Below, piece by piece: positions 1-6,708 of a DNA stretch of 11,095 bases (its first letter is position 1; every line of letters starts with the position of its first letter). Under the pieces are notes generated by a model. That model was not told where the DNA came from. It saw nothing but the letters and a program-made list of their open reading frames with translations, and made no database searches. The DNA is taken from NCBI GenBank assembly GCA_002455915.1, contig DKLU01000133.1:1-11095 (forward strand). The letters run 5' to 3'. A program made the translations under genes and the position numbers. This stretch comes from Chryseobacterium sp. UBA6632 (lineage in GTDB: Bacteria; Bacteroidota; Bacteroidia; Flavobacteriales; Weeksellaceae).

Positions 1-931
1 ATTTAAAGACCAACCAATGTTGTAAATACAGAGAATATGATATTTTGCTTATAAACGTGAAAATATTTAAAAATAATCTGTTTGAACATTTAATTTCTTT
101 AAAAACAGGAAAAACAAAAGCCAATCCCAACCCTAAAACGGAATAATAAAAAGTATTAAAATAATAAAGATTAGAATAATGATTTCTGATAATAATATAC
201 TGATTGCTCATTATTAAAACGATTCCAAGCCCCAACAGAATATATCTGCTTAAAAGAACTTTCTTTTCATAAAAATAAAAAGCCGCCGACATTAAAATAC
301 CCACAGCTATCGCATCTAATCGTAAAAAAGCCACTTTTCTTACTCCTTCATAAAAGTTGAAATTATAATGACTGAAAGCAATCATCCGTATTAGAAGAAA
401 TCCGAGCAGAAATATAAAAACTCCCGCAGCAAATATTCTTTTGGTAGATAAATTCTGTTTTATTTTTTTAATCAAGAACAGAGTAAAAGGGAATACAATA
501 TAAAACCATTCTTCAATACTTAAACTCCATGAAACACCAAAGAAAGTAGGTTGTACATGAAAAAAATTCTGAACGAAAAGAAAATATTTCCATAAGGCAA
601 CATCTGCATTTTTAACGGAATCAAAATATTTATTACCAAACCAATAAACAAAAAGCATTATAAAATAAAGATGTAACGTACGCAACCATCTTCTGATAAT
701 AAAATTCTTTACATTTTGTCTTATATTATTAGTCTCAAATACTTCTATTAATAATTTTCCAATCAATACACCGCTTAAGACAAAAAATAATTCAACCCCA
801 AATAAACCACTGAAAAAACTAATAAAAAACGAATATTCACCCTCATAAATATACCCTAAAACATGCCCTGTCATCACCAACAAAATGGCAAGGGAACGAA
901 TAATATCAAAACCAAAAATTCTCTTTTCCAA
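1..931 (-). CDS. Membrane acyltransferase, Acyltransferase_3 (OafA/YrhL-like) family; 3' end beyond window
   Basis: The minus strand is open for 310 codons from 931 to the left edge, with no internal stop. Family marks occur in the expected order: a first membrane helix ending in the conserved histidine (MTGH, His23), FFVLSG near residues 49-54, the RRWLR arginine cluster at 80-84 on the cytoplasmic side, WSLSIEEWFY at 135-144, RLDAIAVG at 204-211, and ISYSLYLQHW at 297-306. Proteins of this family have about ten membrane helices and move acyl groups (often acetyl) from acyl-CoA to surface sugars or lipids. The substrate here is unknown. Usual length is 350-400 residues, so perhaps 40-80 are missing. 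In-frame TAA at 938-940 leaves TTG (929-931) as the only start that keeps the normal LEKRIFGFDIIR opening. The first in-frame ATG (872-874) would cut into helix 1. No TAnnTTTG promoter box was found upstream. Confidence 0.9.
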   Translation of the reverse strand, partial: MEKRIFGFDIIRSLAILLVMTGHVLGYIYEGEYSFFISFFSGLFGVELFFVLSGVLIGKLLIEVFETNNIRQNVKNFIIRRWLRTLHLYFIMLFVYWFGNKYFDSVKNADVALWKYFLFVQNFFHVQPTFFGVSWSLSIEEWFYIVFPFTLFLIKKIKQNLSTKRIFAAGVFIFLLGFLLIRMIAFSHYNFNFYEGVRKVAFLRLDAIAVGILMSAAFYFYEKKVLLSRYILLGLGIVLIMSNQYIIIRNHYSNLYYFNTFYYSVLGLGLAFVFPVFKEIKCSNRLFLNIFTFISKISYSLYLQHWLVFK

Positions 932-1170
932 AGCAGTTTAATCGAAATTACAGAAACGATATCTATCAATTCTAACATCGATATAAATCATAAATATTCA
1001 GTTATTTACACCATTATAAATGTATTAAAACTGAATTTCATTAAATTCTTTAAACCACGTTATAAAACCTTGCTACAATAAAAATTTTACGAAAATTTTA
1101 CCGAATTTGATTAAATAGTAAATCACCACTTTTTCAATTTTTAAACAAGCCCTATTTCTAAATAAAAAAA

Positions 1171-1201
1171 AACCAGCTTTCAGAATTTCTGAAAGCTGGT
1201 T
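1171..1201 (-). terminator. Rho-independent terminator of the OYE-family gene
   Basis: AACCAGCTTTCAG (1171-1183) pairs with CTGAAAGCTGGTT (1189-1201) around a 5-base loop, a perfect 13-bp stem. Read on the minus strand, the hairpin is followed by seven Ts and then ATT (complement of 1161-1170). It lies 134 bases past the OYE stop codon and before the acyltransferase start, so it should separate the two transcripts. Confidence 0.88.
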
Positions 1202-1243
1202 TCGTTTAAAAATTTAAATAGGTAATCAAGATATATATAAATC

Positions 1244-1325
1244 GTGAACAGCTGATATCACTTTGCCAGTGAATAGTTGTTAATAATGAAGGTTAAAATT
1301 AACCGCAAAGCAATTCACCATTCAC
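1244..1325. repeat. Imperfect nested inverted-repeat patch, possible dispersed intergenic repeat
   Basis: Outer arms are GTGAA (1244-1248) and TTCAC (1321-1325). Inner arms are CTTTGC (1261-1266) and GCAAAG (1305-1310). A central GGTTAA-AA-TTAACC spans 1291-1304. GTGAA at 1269-1273 can also pair with TTCAC at 1314-1318, and TTCAC-CA-TTCAC is a short tandem at 1314-1325. The pairing is broken, so this is a folded but degenerate element. Its function is unknown. Confidence 0.4.
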
Positions 1326-1334
1326 AATTGAATT

Positions 1335-2396
1335 TTAGTATAAAGTAGCTAAACTTTCAGCAGAAAAATCAAGAAGTTCTTCTGTGTTTCCTTCTTTAAC
1401 TTTCATCACCCAGTTTGGATCCTGTAAAAGTGTACGTCCAACGGCAACAAGGTCAAAATCTCCTCTTTCTAATCTTTTGGTAAGCTCGGTTAAATCTGCT
1501 TTTTCGGTTCCCTGACCGGCAAATGCACCCATAAAATCCCCTTCCAGACCTACCGAACCCACAGTAATTGTTGGCTGACCAGTAATTTTCTTAGCCCAAC
1601 CAGCAAAATTCAGATCAGAACCTTCAAACTCAGCTTCCCAAAAACGTCTTTGAGAGCAGTGGAAAATATCCACCCCAGCCTCTTTTAATGGTAATAACCA
1701 TTCTTCCATTTCTTCAGGAGTGTGAGCCAATTTTGATTTATAATCCTGTTGTTTCCACTGAGAAAGACGGATGATAATCGTAAAATCTTCTCCAACAGCA
1801 GCTCTGATCGCTTTTACAACATCGACCGCAAATTTGCTTCTTTCCTTCAACGTTTTTCCACCATACTCATCTGTTCTGGTATTCGTCACTTCCCAGAAAA
1901 ACTGATCGATCAGATATCCGTGTGCTCCGTGAATTTCCAACACATCAAAACCAAGATCTTTAGCCGATTTGGCAGAAGCTGCAAACTGAGCAATTGTATC
2001 CTGAATATCTTCCAACGTCATGGTAGAAGCCTTTTCCATATCTTCCAGCGGATAATCTTCAGAACTTCTAGTGTCTCCAACATGCCAGATTTGAGGTCCC
2101 ATTTTTCCTCCATTTTCATGCACGGCATCAATTACGTTTTTCCAGCCATTTAAAGCGTCTGTTCCGTAAAAATCAGGGATATTCTGAAGGTTTTTGGAAG
2201 CAGGTCTGTTAATTACTGTTCCTTCAGAAAGAATTAATCCCACTTCTGCAGCTGCTCTTCTTGCATAATATTCCGTAATTTGCTGAGTAGGAACTCCATT
2301 ATCAGACTGCGCTCTCGTCATTGGAGCCATTACGATTCTATTTTTAAGTTCTAAATTTTTATATTTAAAAGGTTTGAATAATGATTCTGTACTCAT
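1335..2396 (-). CDS. Old Yellow Enzyme family NADH:flavin oxidoreductase / alkene reductase (NemA-like)
   Basis: This is a 353-residue FMN-dependent TIM-barrel enzyme. Visible family marks are NRIVMAPMTR at 19-28 (FMN contact; Thr27 at the position where the YqjM-type class has Cys), QIWHVG at 102-107, the substrate-binding pair His156/His159 in EIHGAHGYLIDQFF with Tyr161 as likely proton donor, NTRTDEYGG at 172-180, a conserved Arg210, and the FMN-phosphate loop VGRTLLQDP at 319-327. The family reduces activated C=C bonds of enones, quinones, maleimides and nitro compounds with NAD(P)H. Length is normal and the ATG start at 2394-2396 is sound. It is divergent from an HxlR-type regulator, which probably controls it. 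The physiological substrate cannot be read from the sequence; the call of an enone/quinone reductase is a family inference. Confidence 0.93.
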   Translation of the reverse strand: MSTESLFKPFKYKNLELKNRIVMAPMTRAQSDNGVPTQQITEYYARRAAAEVGLILSEGTVINRPASKNLQNIPDFYGTDALNGWKNVIDAVHENGGKMGPQIWHVGDTRSSEDYPLEDMEKASTMTLEDIQDTIAQFAASAKSAKDLGFDVLEIHGAHGYLIDQFFWEVTNTRTDEYGGKTLKERSKFAVDVVKAIRAAVGEDFTIIIRLSQWKQQDYKSKLAHTPEEMEEWLLPLKEAGVDIFHCSQRRFWEAEFEGSDLNFAGWAKKITGQPTITVGSVGLEGDFMGAFAGQGTEKADLTELTKRLERGDFDLVAVGRTLLQDPNWVMKVKEGNTEELLDFSAESLATLY

Positions 2397-2419
2397 TGGT
2401 AAAAGTATATTTTATAATT

Positions 2420-2434
2420 GTTACACAAAGTAAC
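2420..2434. promoter_or_regulatory. Inverted repeat GTTAC-N5-GTAAC, candidate operator on the OYE side
   Basis: GTTAC (2420-2424) and GTAAC (2430-2434) form a perfect 5-bp inverted repeat, 24 bases upstream of the OYE start. It overlaps TTACTTTG on the minus strand (2426-2433), one base off the TAnnTTTG -7 consensus. A regulator bound here would cover a possible OYE promoter. The site is inferred from symmetry and position only. Confidence 0.45.
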
Positions 2435-2476
2435 TAATAATAGTTCATTTTTGTATCTTACAAATTAAAAAAAGTG

Positions 2477-2516
2477 GTAACTTTGGAGTAACTTACATTA
2501 GTAACGTAAAAGTAAC
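2477..2516. promoter_or_regulatory. Four phased GTAAC repeats, candidate HxlR operator array
   Basis: GTAAC occurs at 2477, 2488, 2501 and 2512, giving steps of 11, 13 and 11 bases, so all four lie on nearly the same face of the helix. The first copy overlaps the predicted -7 box of the regulator gene (2478-2485) and the others cover its likely transcription start and leader. Autoregulation by the adjacent HxlR protein is the natural inference. Confidence 0.5.
2478..2485 (+). promoter_or_regulatory. TAnnTTTG -7 promoter box for the HxlR regulator gene
   Basis: TAACTTTG fits the Bacteroidota -7 consensus exactly. A TTG that could serve as the -33 element lies at 2451-2453 with a 24-base spacer, slightly longer than usual. 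The start codon is 47 bases downstream. Confidence 0.55.
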
Positions 2517-2532
2517 GCTTGAAATTTTTACT

Positions 2533-2922
2533 ATGAAAAAGAATGAGTTAATGGCTTACAGTTGCCCTTTAGGGAAAGCGATGTCGGCTTTAGGAAGCAA
2601 ATGGAAACCTATTATTGTATTGGTTATCAAAGATCGAAAATTACGTTTTGGTGAACTTGCCGTGCGAATTAATGTGATTTCCAGAAAGGTTTTAACAGAT
2701 CAATTACGCGAAATGGAAACCGATGGATTGGTGATTCGTGAAGAGTTCAAAGAGCTTCCTCCACGAGTTGAATATTCTTTGACTGAGAAAGGATTGGCTT
2801 TGCTGCCTATTTTATATCAGTTGGAGGAATGGGAAACGAAATATCATGTGTATGATCCTGAGAAAGCAAAGGATTGTAAGATGCTTTTGGAAGGGAAGAA
2901 TATAAAAAAGGCTGTTGTTTGA
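2533..2922 (+). CDS. HxlR-family winged-helix regulator with two cysteines
   Basis: A 129-residue MarR-like winged-helix DNA-binding protein with the HxlR signature: CPLGKAMSALGSKWK at 11-25, the recognition-helix region ISRKVLTDQLREME at 49-62, and the wing PPRVEYSLTEKG at 76-87. Cys11 sits at the place where redox-sensing members such as Bacillus YodB carry their reactive cysteine, and a second cysteine, Cys115, lies near the C-terminus. That N-terminal plus C-terminal pairing resembles YodB, which responds to quinones and diamide by thiol modification. The gene is divergent from an ene/quinone reductase, so the likely role is a repressor released by electrophiles. Start ATG 2533 is chosen because the conserved block begins ten residues in. 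The effector and the sign of regulation are inference. Confidence 0.92.
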   Translation: MKKNELMAYSCPLGKAMSALGSKWKPIIVLVIKDRKLRFGELAVRINVISRKVLTDQLREMETDGLVIREEFKELPPRVEYSLTEKGLALLPILYQLEEWETKYHVYDPEKAKDCKMLLEGKNIKKAVV

Positions 2923-2935
2923 TAGTCTTTTTTAT
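2902..2935. terminator. Possible bidirectional terminator between converging HxlR and kinase genes
   Basis: ATAAAAAAGGC (2902-2912) can pair with GTCTTTTTTAT (2925-2935) over 11 bp with one G-T wobble and a 12-base loop. It overlaps the regulator's stop codon. It gives a U-run on the plus strand and a weaker one on the minus strand. The stem is A/T-rich, so strength is uncertain. Confidence 0.4.
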
Positions 2936-2949
2936 TAAGGTTTTATAAA

Positions 2950-4059
2950 TTAAAAAGGAAGTTCGTCATCTATTTCTTCGTAAAAACGTTCAACATTATC
3001 AAATCTCTCCCATAAATTGTTTAATACTATTTTCCTTTTATTTTCAGGTAAGCTTTTTAATAAAGATGTAAATGCTAAAATATTTGAAACTGTGAATTTT
3101 CTTGCAGTATAAAAACTATATCTACCTTCAATAAAAATTCTAATCAATTTATTATTATTTTGAATATTATCCTCGAGAATTGAATTATTGCTTAGATTTT
3201 CAAGCTCAATAATAATTTCATCAAGATCAGAATTGTACTTAATATTTTCAGAAAATTTTTGAATAATATTAGTGATATTATCTGCAAAGTTTTTATAAAT
3301 AATTTTTTCGGAATAATTAAAATCAAGATATTCATTCGACAAGTTTATACACTCTCTATAAATATTGAAAAAAGATGAGATTCTATTTTCGTGATTAATA
3401 ATCATTTTTTGAATGATTGAATTATATTTAAAATCAATATTATCTAATTTTAAAATAATTTCTTCAAACATCTTTCCGATAAAATAAATCTCCGTTTTAG
3501 TATCGTAAATATTGTCTTTGAATTCATTAGGTGTTGTATATCTCCAATTTAAAGTTATACTTTTCTGATCATCTAAATATTCAATTGATTTTCCAAAACC
3601 AAAGTCAATAATTTTGACAACTCCTTTTTCCGAAACTAAAATATTTCCTGGTCGAATGTCTCTATGTAAAATTTTTATTTCTTCAAGATATTTAAAACCA
3701 TCAATAACTTGAAGAAAGACATCTTCTAGTTTATCCGGATTACTTTTTAAAAATTCATCAATAAGAGATCCTTTAATAAATTCCATCAATAGATATCCTG
3801 TTGTTTGTTCAGGATATAAATAATAATTAAAAATTCTGACAATATTTTTATGATGGATTGTATGTAAAAGCTTTATTTCATCAATAAAATAATTATAATA
3901 CAACTCTTTATCATCTTCATTATATGGAGAATATTTTTTACAAATAAATATTTCATCAATATATTCATCTTCTATCAAAATAGTTTTTCCAGTTCCTCCT
4001 TGACCTATTTCTTGGAGAAACTTATAATTTTTTTTTCTTAAAAATTCAATATTTACCAT
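2950..4059 (-). CDS. Eukaryotic-like Ser/Thr protein kinase with unrecognised C-terminal region
   Basis: A 369-residue protein whose residues 10-235 form a kinase fold: glycine loop GQGGTG (19-24), ATP-lysine Lys41 in FICKKY, helix-C Glu61, hinge LLMEF (90-94), catalytic loop HRDIRPGN (132-139, Asp134, Asn139), metal-binding DFG (152-154) and TPNEF (176-180) in the APE position. All catalytic residues are present, so it should be active. Two variants stand out: Arg136 replaces the usual lysine of HRDxK, and Glu190 replaces the F-helix aspartate. Residues 240-369 are Asn/Ile/Lys-rich and helical, with no domain I recognise. There is no membrane helix, PASTA domain or signal peptide, so it is cytoplasmic. 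Base composition is more AT-rich than the neighbours: line 3181-3240 has 15 G/C of 60, against 21 in 5281-5340. It stands alone with a terminator upstream, so transfer or an accessory role is plausible. Substrate unknown. Confidence 0.88.
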   Translation of the reverse strand: MVNIEFLRKKNYKFLQEIGQGGTGKTILIEDEYIDEIFICKKYSPYNEDDKELYYNYFIDEIKLLHTIHHKNIVRIFNYYLYPEQTTGYLLMEFIKGSLIDEFLKSNPDKLEDVFLQVIDGFKYLEEIKILHRDIRPGNILVSEKGVVKIIDFGFGKSIEYLDDQKSITLNWRYTTPNEFKDNIYDTKTEIYFIGKMFEEIILKLDNIDFKYNSIIQKMIINHENRISSFFNIYRECINLSNEYLDFNYSEKIIYKNFADNITNIIQKFSENIKYNSDLDEIIIELENLSNNSILEDNIQNNNKLIRIFIEGRYSFYTARKFTVSNILAFTSLLKSLPENKRKIVLNNLWERFDNVERFYEEIDDELPF

Positions 4060-4065
4060 TTAATC

Positions 4066-4073
4066 CAAAATTA
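4066..4073 (-). promoter_or_regulatory. TAnnTTTG box directly before the kinase start
   Basis: TAATTTTG on the minus strand fits the -7 consensus and ends six bases before the ATG at 4059. If used, transcription would begin at or next to the start codon. The region is so AT-rich that a chance match is possible, and no well-spaced -33 TTG was found. Confidence 0.35.
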
Positions 4074-4088
4074 CAAATTAAAAACAAA

Positions 4089-4117
4089 AAAACCGCTCCC
4101 AAAAAGAAAGCGGTTTT
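4089..4117 (-). terminator. Rho-independent terminator of the E1 gene
   Basis: AAAACCGCT (4089-4097) pairs with AGCGGTTTT (4109-4117) around an 11-base loop. On the minus strand the stem is followed by a T-rich run interrupted by one G. It lies 21 bases after the E1 stop and 30 bases before the kinase start, so the kinase is probably not in the E1 transcript unless read-through occurs. Confidence 0.85.
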
Positions 4118-4137
4118 CAAATTATTTAAATTCCACA

Positions 4138-6570
4138 TTAAAATATCGCAGGATATTTTTGAGGATTTGTCTCATTAAATAAAGCATAAATTCTTTCAAC
4201 CATATCATCCGCAGATGGCTTGCTGAAATAATCTCCGTCACTTGCATACGCCGGTCTGTGGTCGTTGGCAGCAATCGTTAACGGATCAGAATCTAAGAAT
4301 CTGAATGCTTTTTGTTTCTCTAAAATCTGTTGAAGGATAAACGCTGAAGTTCCGCCTTCCACATCTTCGTCGATTACAACCAATCTGTTTGTTTTCTTCA
4401 CAGATTCAGCGATTTCGTGCGTTAAATCGAAAGGAATTAATGACTGAACATCAATAACTTCGGCAGAAATTCCTAATTTTTCAAGTTCATTAGCAGCTTC
4501 CATAACGATTCTCCAAGTCGAACCATAAGTTACCAAAGTAACATCTTTTCCTTCTTTCGTCACATCGACTTTTCCAACAGGAATCGTGAATTCACCTAAG
4601 TTATCAGGCTGCTTTTCCTTTAATCTGTAACCATTTAAACATTCAACAATTACAGCCGGTTCGTCTGCTTGAAGCATCGTATTGTAGAATCCTGCAGCAA
4701 TCGTCAAGTTTCTTGGAACCAAAACTAAAATACCTTTTGAAAGGTTCAGAATTCCCGCCATCGGAGAACCTGAATGCCAGATTCCTTCTAATCTATGACC
4801 TCTCGTTCTGATGATTACCGGAGCTTTCTGACCTCCTTTTGTTCTGTAATGAACAGTAGCCAAATCGTCGCTCATTCCTTGTAGACAATACAAAATATAG
4901 TCTAAATACTGGATCTCGGCAATTGGTCTTAAACCTCTCATCGCCATCCCAATACCTTGTCCAAGAATCGTCGCTTCGCGAATTCCCGTATCTGCAACAC
5001 GAACTTCTCCGTATTTTTCCTGCATTCCTTCAAGCCCTTGATTTACGTCACCGATATTTCCGGCATCTTCACCAAACACTAAAGTTTCAGGATATTTTTC
5101 GAAAATTTTATCAAAATTGTTTCTTACCACTACTCTTCCGTCAACCTCTTCTGAATTTTCAGAGAAAACGGGCTTTACTTCTTTTACATTTTCAGCTTTC
5201 CATTGAGACTGAGAATATAAGTGAGAAGAATAATTGTCTTTTTCAACTTCAAAAATCTCGTTGTATTTCTGCATCAATTGGTTTCTTTCCGCAGAATTTG
5301 TTCCTCTTGTCGCTAATATTGCTTTTCTTGTTAAATGGAAAACATCTTTCTTAGCTTTTGAAACTAATTTATTGAAATGATTAATATAATTCTCAATTTC
5401 AGCATTTTGTCCTTTCAAATTTTCAACTAAAGGCAACACCGAATTGATTAAATCCGTAATCGTTTTTTGATAATGATCCCAAGCATTTTTCTGTCCAGCT
5501 TTTACTGTTTTCTTCGCTTCATCATCTATAGAATCCAACTCTTCAACAGTAGCAATTACCTCTTCTTTTCCTTCAATTTCGATTGAATAATTTAAAATCC
5601 ATTCTCTGAATTTTACCAATCCGTCAAACTGAGCTTCCCAAGCCAAACGCTCTTCATTTTTATATCTTTCGTGAGAGCCCGAAGTCGAGTGACCTTGAGG
5701 CTGTGTAACTTCAATTACATGAACTACAACCGGCACACTTTCAACTCTTGCAAACTGCTCTGCTTTTGCGTAAGCATCCAATAAAGCCGCATAATCCCAA
5801 GCTTTCACCTGAATAATTTCACAACCTTGGTTTTCACCTTCTTTTCTTTGGAAACCGCTCAACATTTCAGCGATATCTGCTTTTGCTCTCTGATTTTTTG
5901 TAGGAACAGAAATTCCGTACCCGTCATCCCAAATAGAAACAACCATAGGAACCTGAAGCGCACAAGCTGCATTCAGAGTTTCCCAGAAATGACCTTCTGC
6001 CGTAGAAGCATCTCCAATGGTTCCAAAAGCGATCTCGTTACCGTTGTTGGAGAACTTTTCAGAACCTTCAAACTGTACAGATTTATACACTTTAGAAGCC
6101 TGAGCCAATCCTAACAATCTTGGCATTTGCCCTGCTGTAGGAGAAATATCAGAAGAAATATTTTTCTGAGACATCAGATCTTTCCAGCTTCCGTCTTCGT
6201 TCAAACTTCTTGTGGCAAAGTGCCCATTCATCTGTCTTCCAGCTGATGCTGGCTCTCTTTCAACGCTTGTATCTGCATACAACTGCGCAAAGAAACTTTC
6301 TACCGACAATGCATCTACAGCCAATGAAAAAGTCTGATCTCTGTAATATCCTGAACGGAAGTCTCCATTTTTGAAAACCTTCGCCATAGCCAACTGAGGA
6401 AGCTCTTTACCATCCCCAAAAATACCAAACTTAGCTTTTCCTGTTAAAACTTCCCTTCTGCCCAAATAAGACATTTCACGAGAAATTCTTCCTAATTTAT
6501 AATCTCCAAGTATTTGATTTTTAAAATCTTGAAAGGAAATTTGCTGTGTTTCAATATAGGTTGTTTGCAT
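4138..6570 (-). CDS. Fused E1 alpha/beta subunit of a 2-oxoacid dehydrogenase complex (branched-chain or pyruvate type)
   Basis: An 810-residue thiamine-diphosphate enzyme that decarboxylates a 2-oxoacid and passes the acyl group to the lipoyl domain of an E2. The alpha half (about 1-330, numbered from ATG 6568-6570) has YYRDQ at 75-79 and the ThDP/Mg motif GDASTAEG at 186-193 with Asn200. The beta half (about 480-800) has FGEDAGN at 499-505, DTGIREA at 527-533, and the C-terminal transketolase-type domain with VIDVQSLIPFD. Separate E1 alpha and beta subunits add up to about 700 residues; here a helical linker near 330-475 adds length. Such fusions are usual in Bacteroidota. The first in-frame start is TTG at 6574-6576, but ATG at 6568-6570 is preferred. 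No E2 or E3 gene is in the window, so the partner complex is not shown. Substrate choice (branched-chain versus pyruvate) is not decidable here. Confidence 0.92.
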   Translation of the reverse strand: MQTTYIETQQISFQDFKNQILGDYKLGRISREMSYLGRREVLTGKAKFGIFGDGKELPQLAMAKVFKNGDFRSGYYRDQTFSLAVDALSVESFFAQLYADTSVEREPASAGRQMNGHFATRSLNEDGSWKDLMSQKNISSDISPTAGQMPRLLGLAQASKVYKSVQFEGSEKFSNNGNEIAFGTIGDASTAEGHFWETLNAACALQVPMVVSIWDDGYGISVPTKNQRAKADIAEMLSGFQRKEGENQGCEIIQVKAWDYAALLDAYAKAEQFARVESVPVVVHVIEVTQPQGHSTSGSHERYKNEERLAWEAQFDGLVKFREWILNYSIEIEGKEEVIATVEELDSIDDEAKKTVKAGQKNAWDHYQKTITDLINSVLPLVENLKGQNAEIENYINHFNKLVSKAKKDVFHLTRKAILATRGTNSAERNQLMQKYNEIFEVEKDNYSSHLYSQSQWKAENVKEVKPVFSENSEEVDGRVVVRNNFDKIFEKYPETLVFGEDAGNIGDVNQGLEGMQEKYGEVRVADTGIREATILGQGIGMAMRGLRPIAEIQYLDYILYCLQGMSDDLATVHYRTKGGQKAPVIIRTRGHRLEGIWHSGSPMAGILNLSKGILVLVPRNLTIAAGFYNTMLQADEPAVIVECLNGYRLKEKQPDNLGEFTIPVGKVDVTKEGKDVTLVTYGSTWRIVMEAANELEKLGISAEVIDVQSLIPFDLTHEIAESVKKTNRLVVIDEDVEGGTSAFILQQILEKQKAFRFLDSDPLTIAANDHRPAYASDGDYFSKPSADDMVERIYALFNETNPQKYPAIF

Positions 6571-6708
6571 AGCCAAATATTAAATATTTTTTATTTTGAA
6601 GTATTTTGCTAATATACACTTTTTAAATTAATTTTAATTTTTAATAATCTTTTTTAAAAATTTGATAATAAAAAAAATTGTGTTTATCTTAGAATAAATT
6701 TGTAAAAG
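6571..6708. promoter_or_regulatory. Divergent, extremely AT-rich promoter region
   Basis: This spacer between the E1 gene and the small membrane protein gene is made mostly of A- and T-tracts. On the minus strand TATATTAG (complement of 6618-6625 approximately) is a one-mismatch -7 box for E1. A perfect plus-strand box lies at 6695-6702. I see no hairpin terminator or operator. Confidence 0.4.
6695..6702 (+). promoter_or_regulatory. TAnnTTTG box directly before the small membrane protein gene
   Basis: TAAATTTG matches the -7 consensus and ends six bases before ATG 6709, which would give a very short or absent leader. A TTG at 6678-6680 is too close (14 bases) to be a standard -33 element, so the promoter call is tentative. 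Confidence 0.35.

Larger units (their letters stand above)
932..1334. other. Intergenic region between acyltransferase and OYE-family gene
   Basis: This 403-base stretch has no credible gene. It contains an AT-rich leader upstream of the acyltransferase, with a 10-base direct repeat (AAAATTTTAC at 1081-1090 and 1092-1101, an 11-base period). It also contains a strong hairpin terminator (1171-1201) and an imperfect inverted-repeat patch (1244-1325). The only plus-strand reading frame, 863-1081, is low-complexity and overlaps the acyltransferase start. Confidence 0.7.

Noticed and set aside
863..1081. Plus-strand reading frame of 72 codons
   Set aside because: Low-complexity, Asn/Ile-rich translation with no recognisable features. 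It overlaps the N-terminal coding region of the acyltransferase on the opposite strand, which has clear family motifs.
1749..2153. Plus-strand frame inside the OYE gene
   Set aside because: It lies wholly opposite a gene with full family motifs, and its translation resembles no protein.
2477..2516. GTAAC repeats as a CRISPR array or iteron origin
   Set aside because: Only five-base units with 6-8-base gaps, no spacers, no cas or rep gene. A regulator-binding array fits better.
3982..4005. Walker A match GQGGTGKT in the kinase (residues 19-26)
   Set aside because: It fits GxxxxGKT by chance. Followed by Lys41, Glu61, HRD and DFG, it is the kinase glycine-rich loop, not a P-loop NTPase.
4923..6114. 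Two plus-strand frames (4923-5354 and 5827-6114) opposite the E1 gene
   Set aside because: Antisense shadows of a well-conserved enzyme, without motifs or promoter signals.
2950..6570. Kinase and E1 as a regulatory pair (kinase acting on E1, as in mitochondria)
   Set aside because: Mitochondrial E1 kinases are GHKL-type, not of this fold. A terminator separates the genes, and the kinase's base composition differs. Adjacency alone does not support it.
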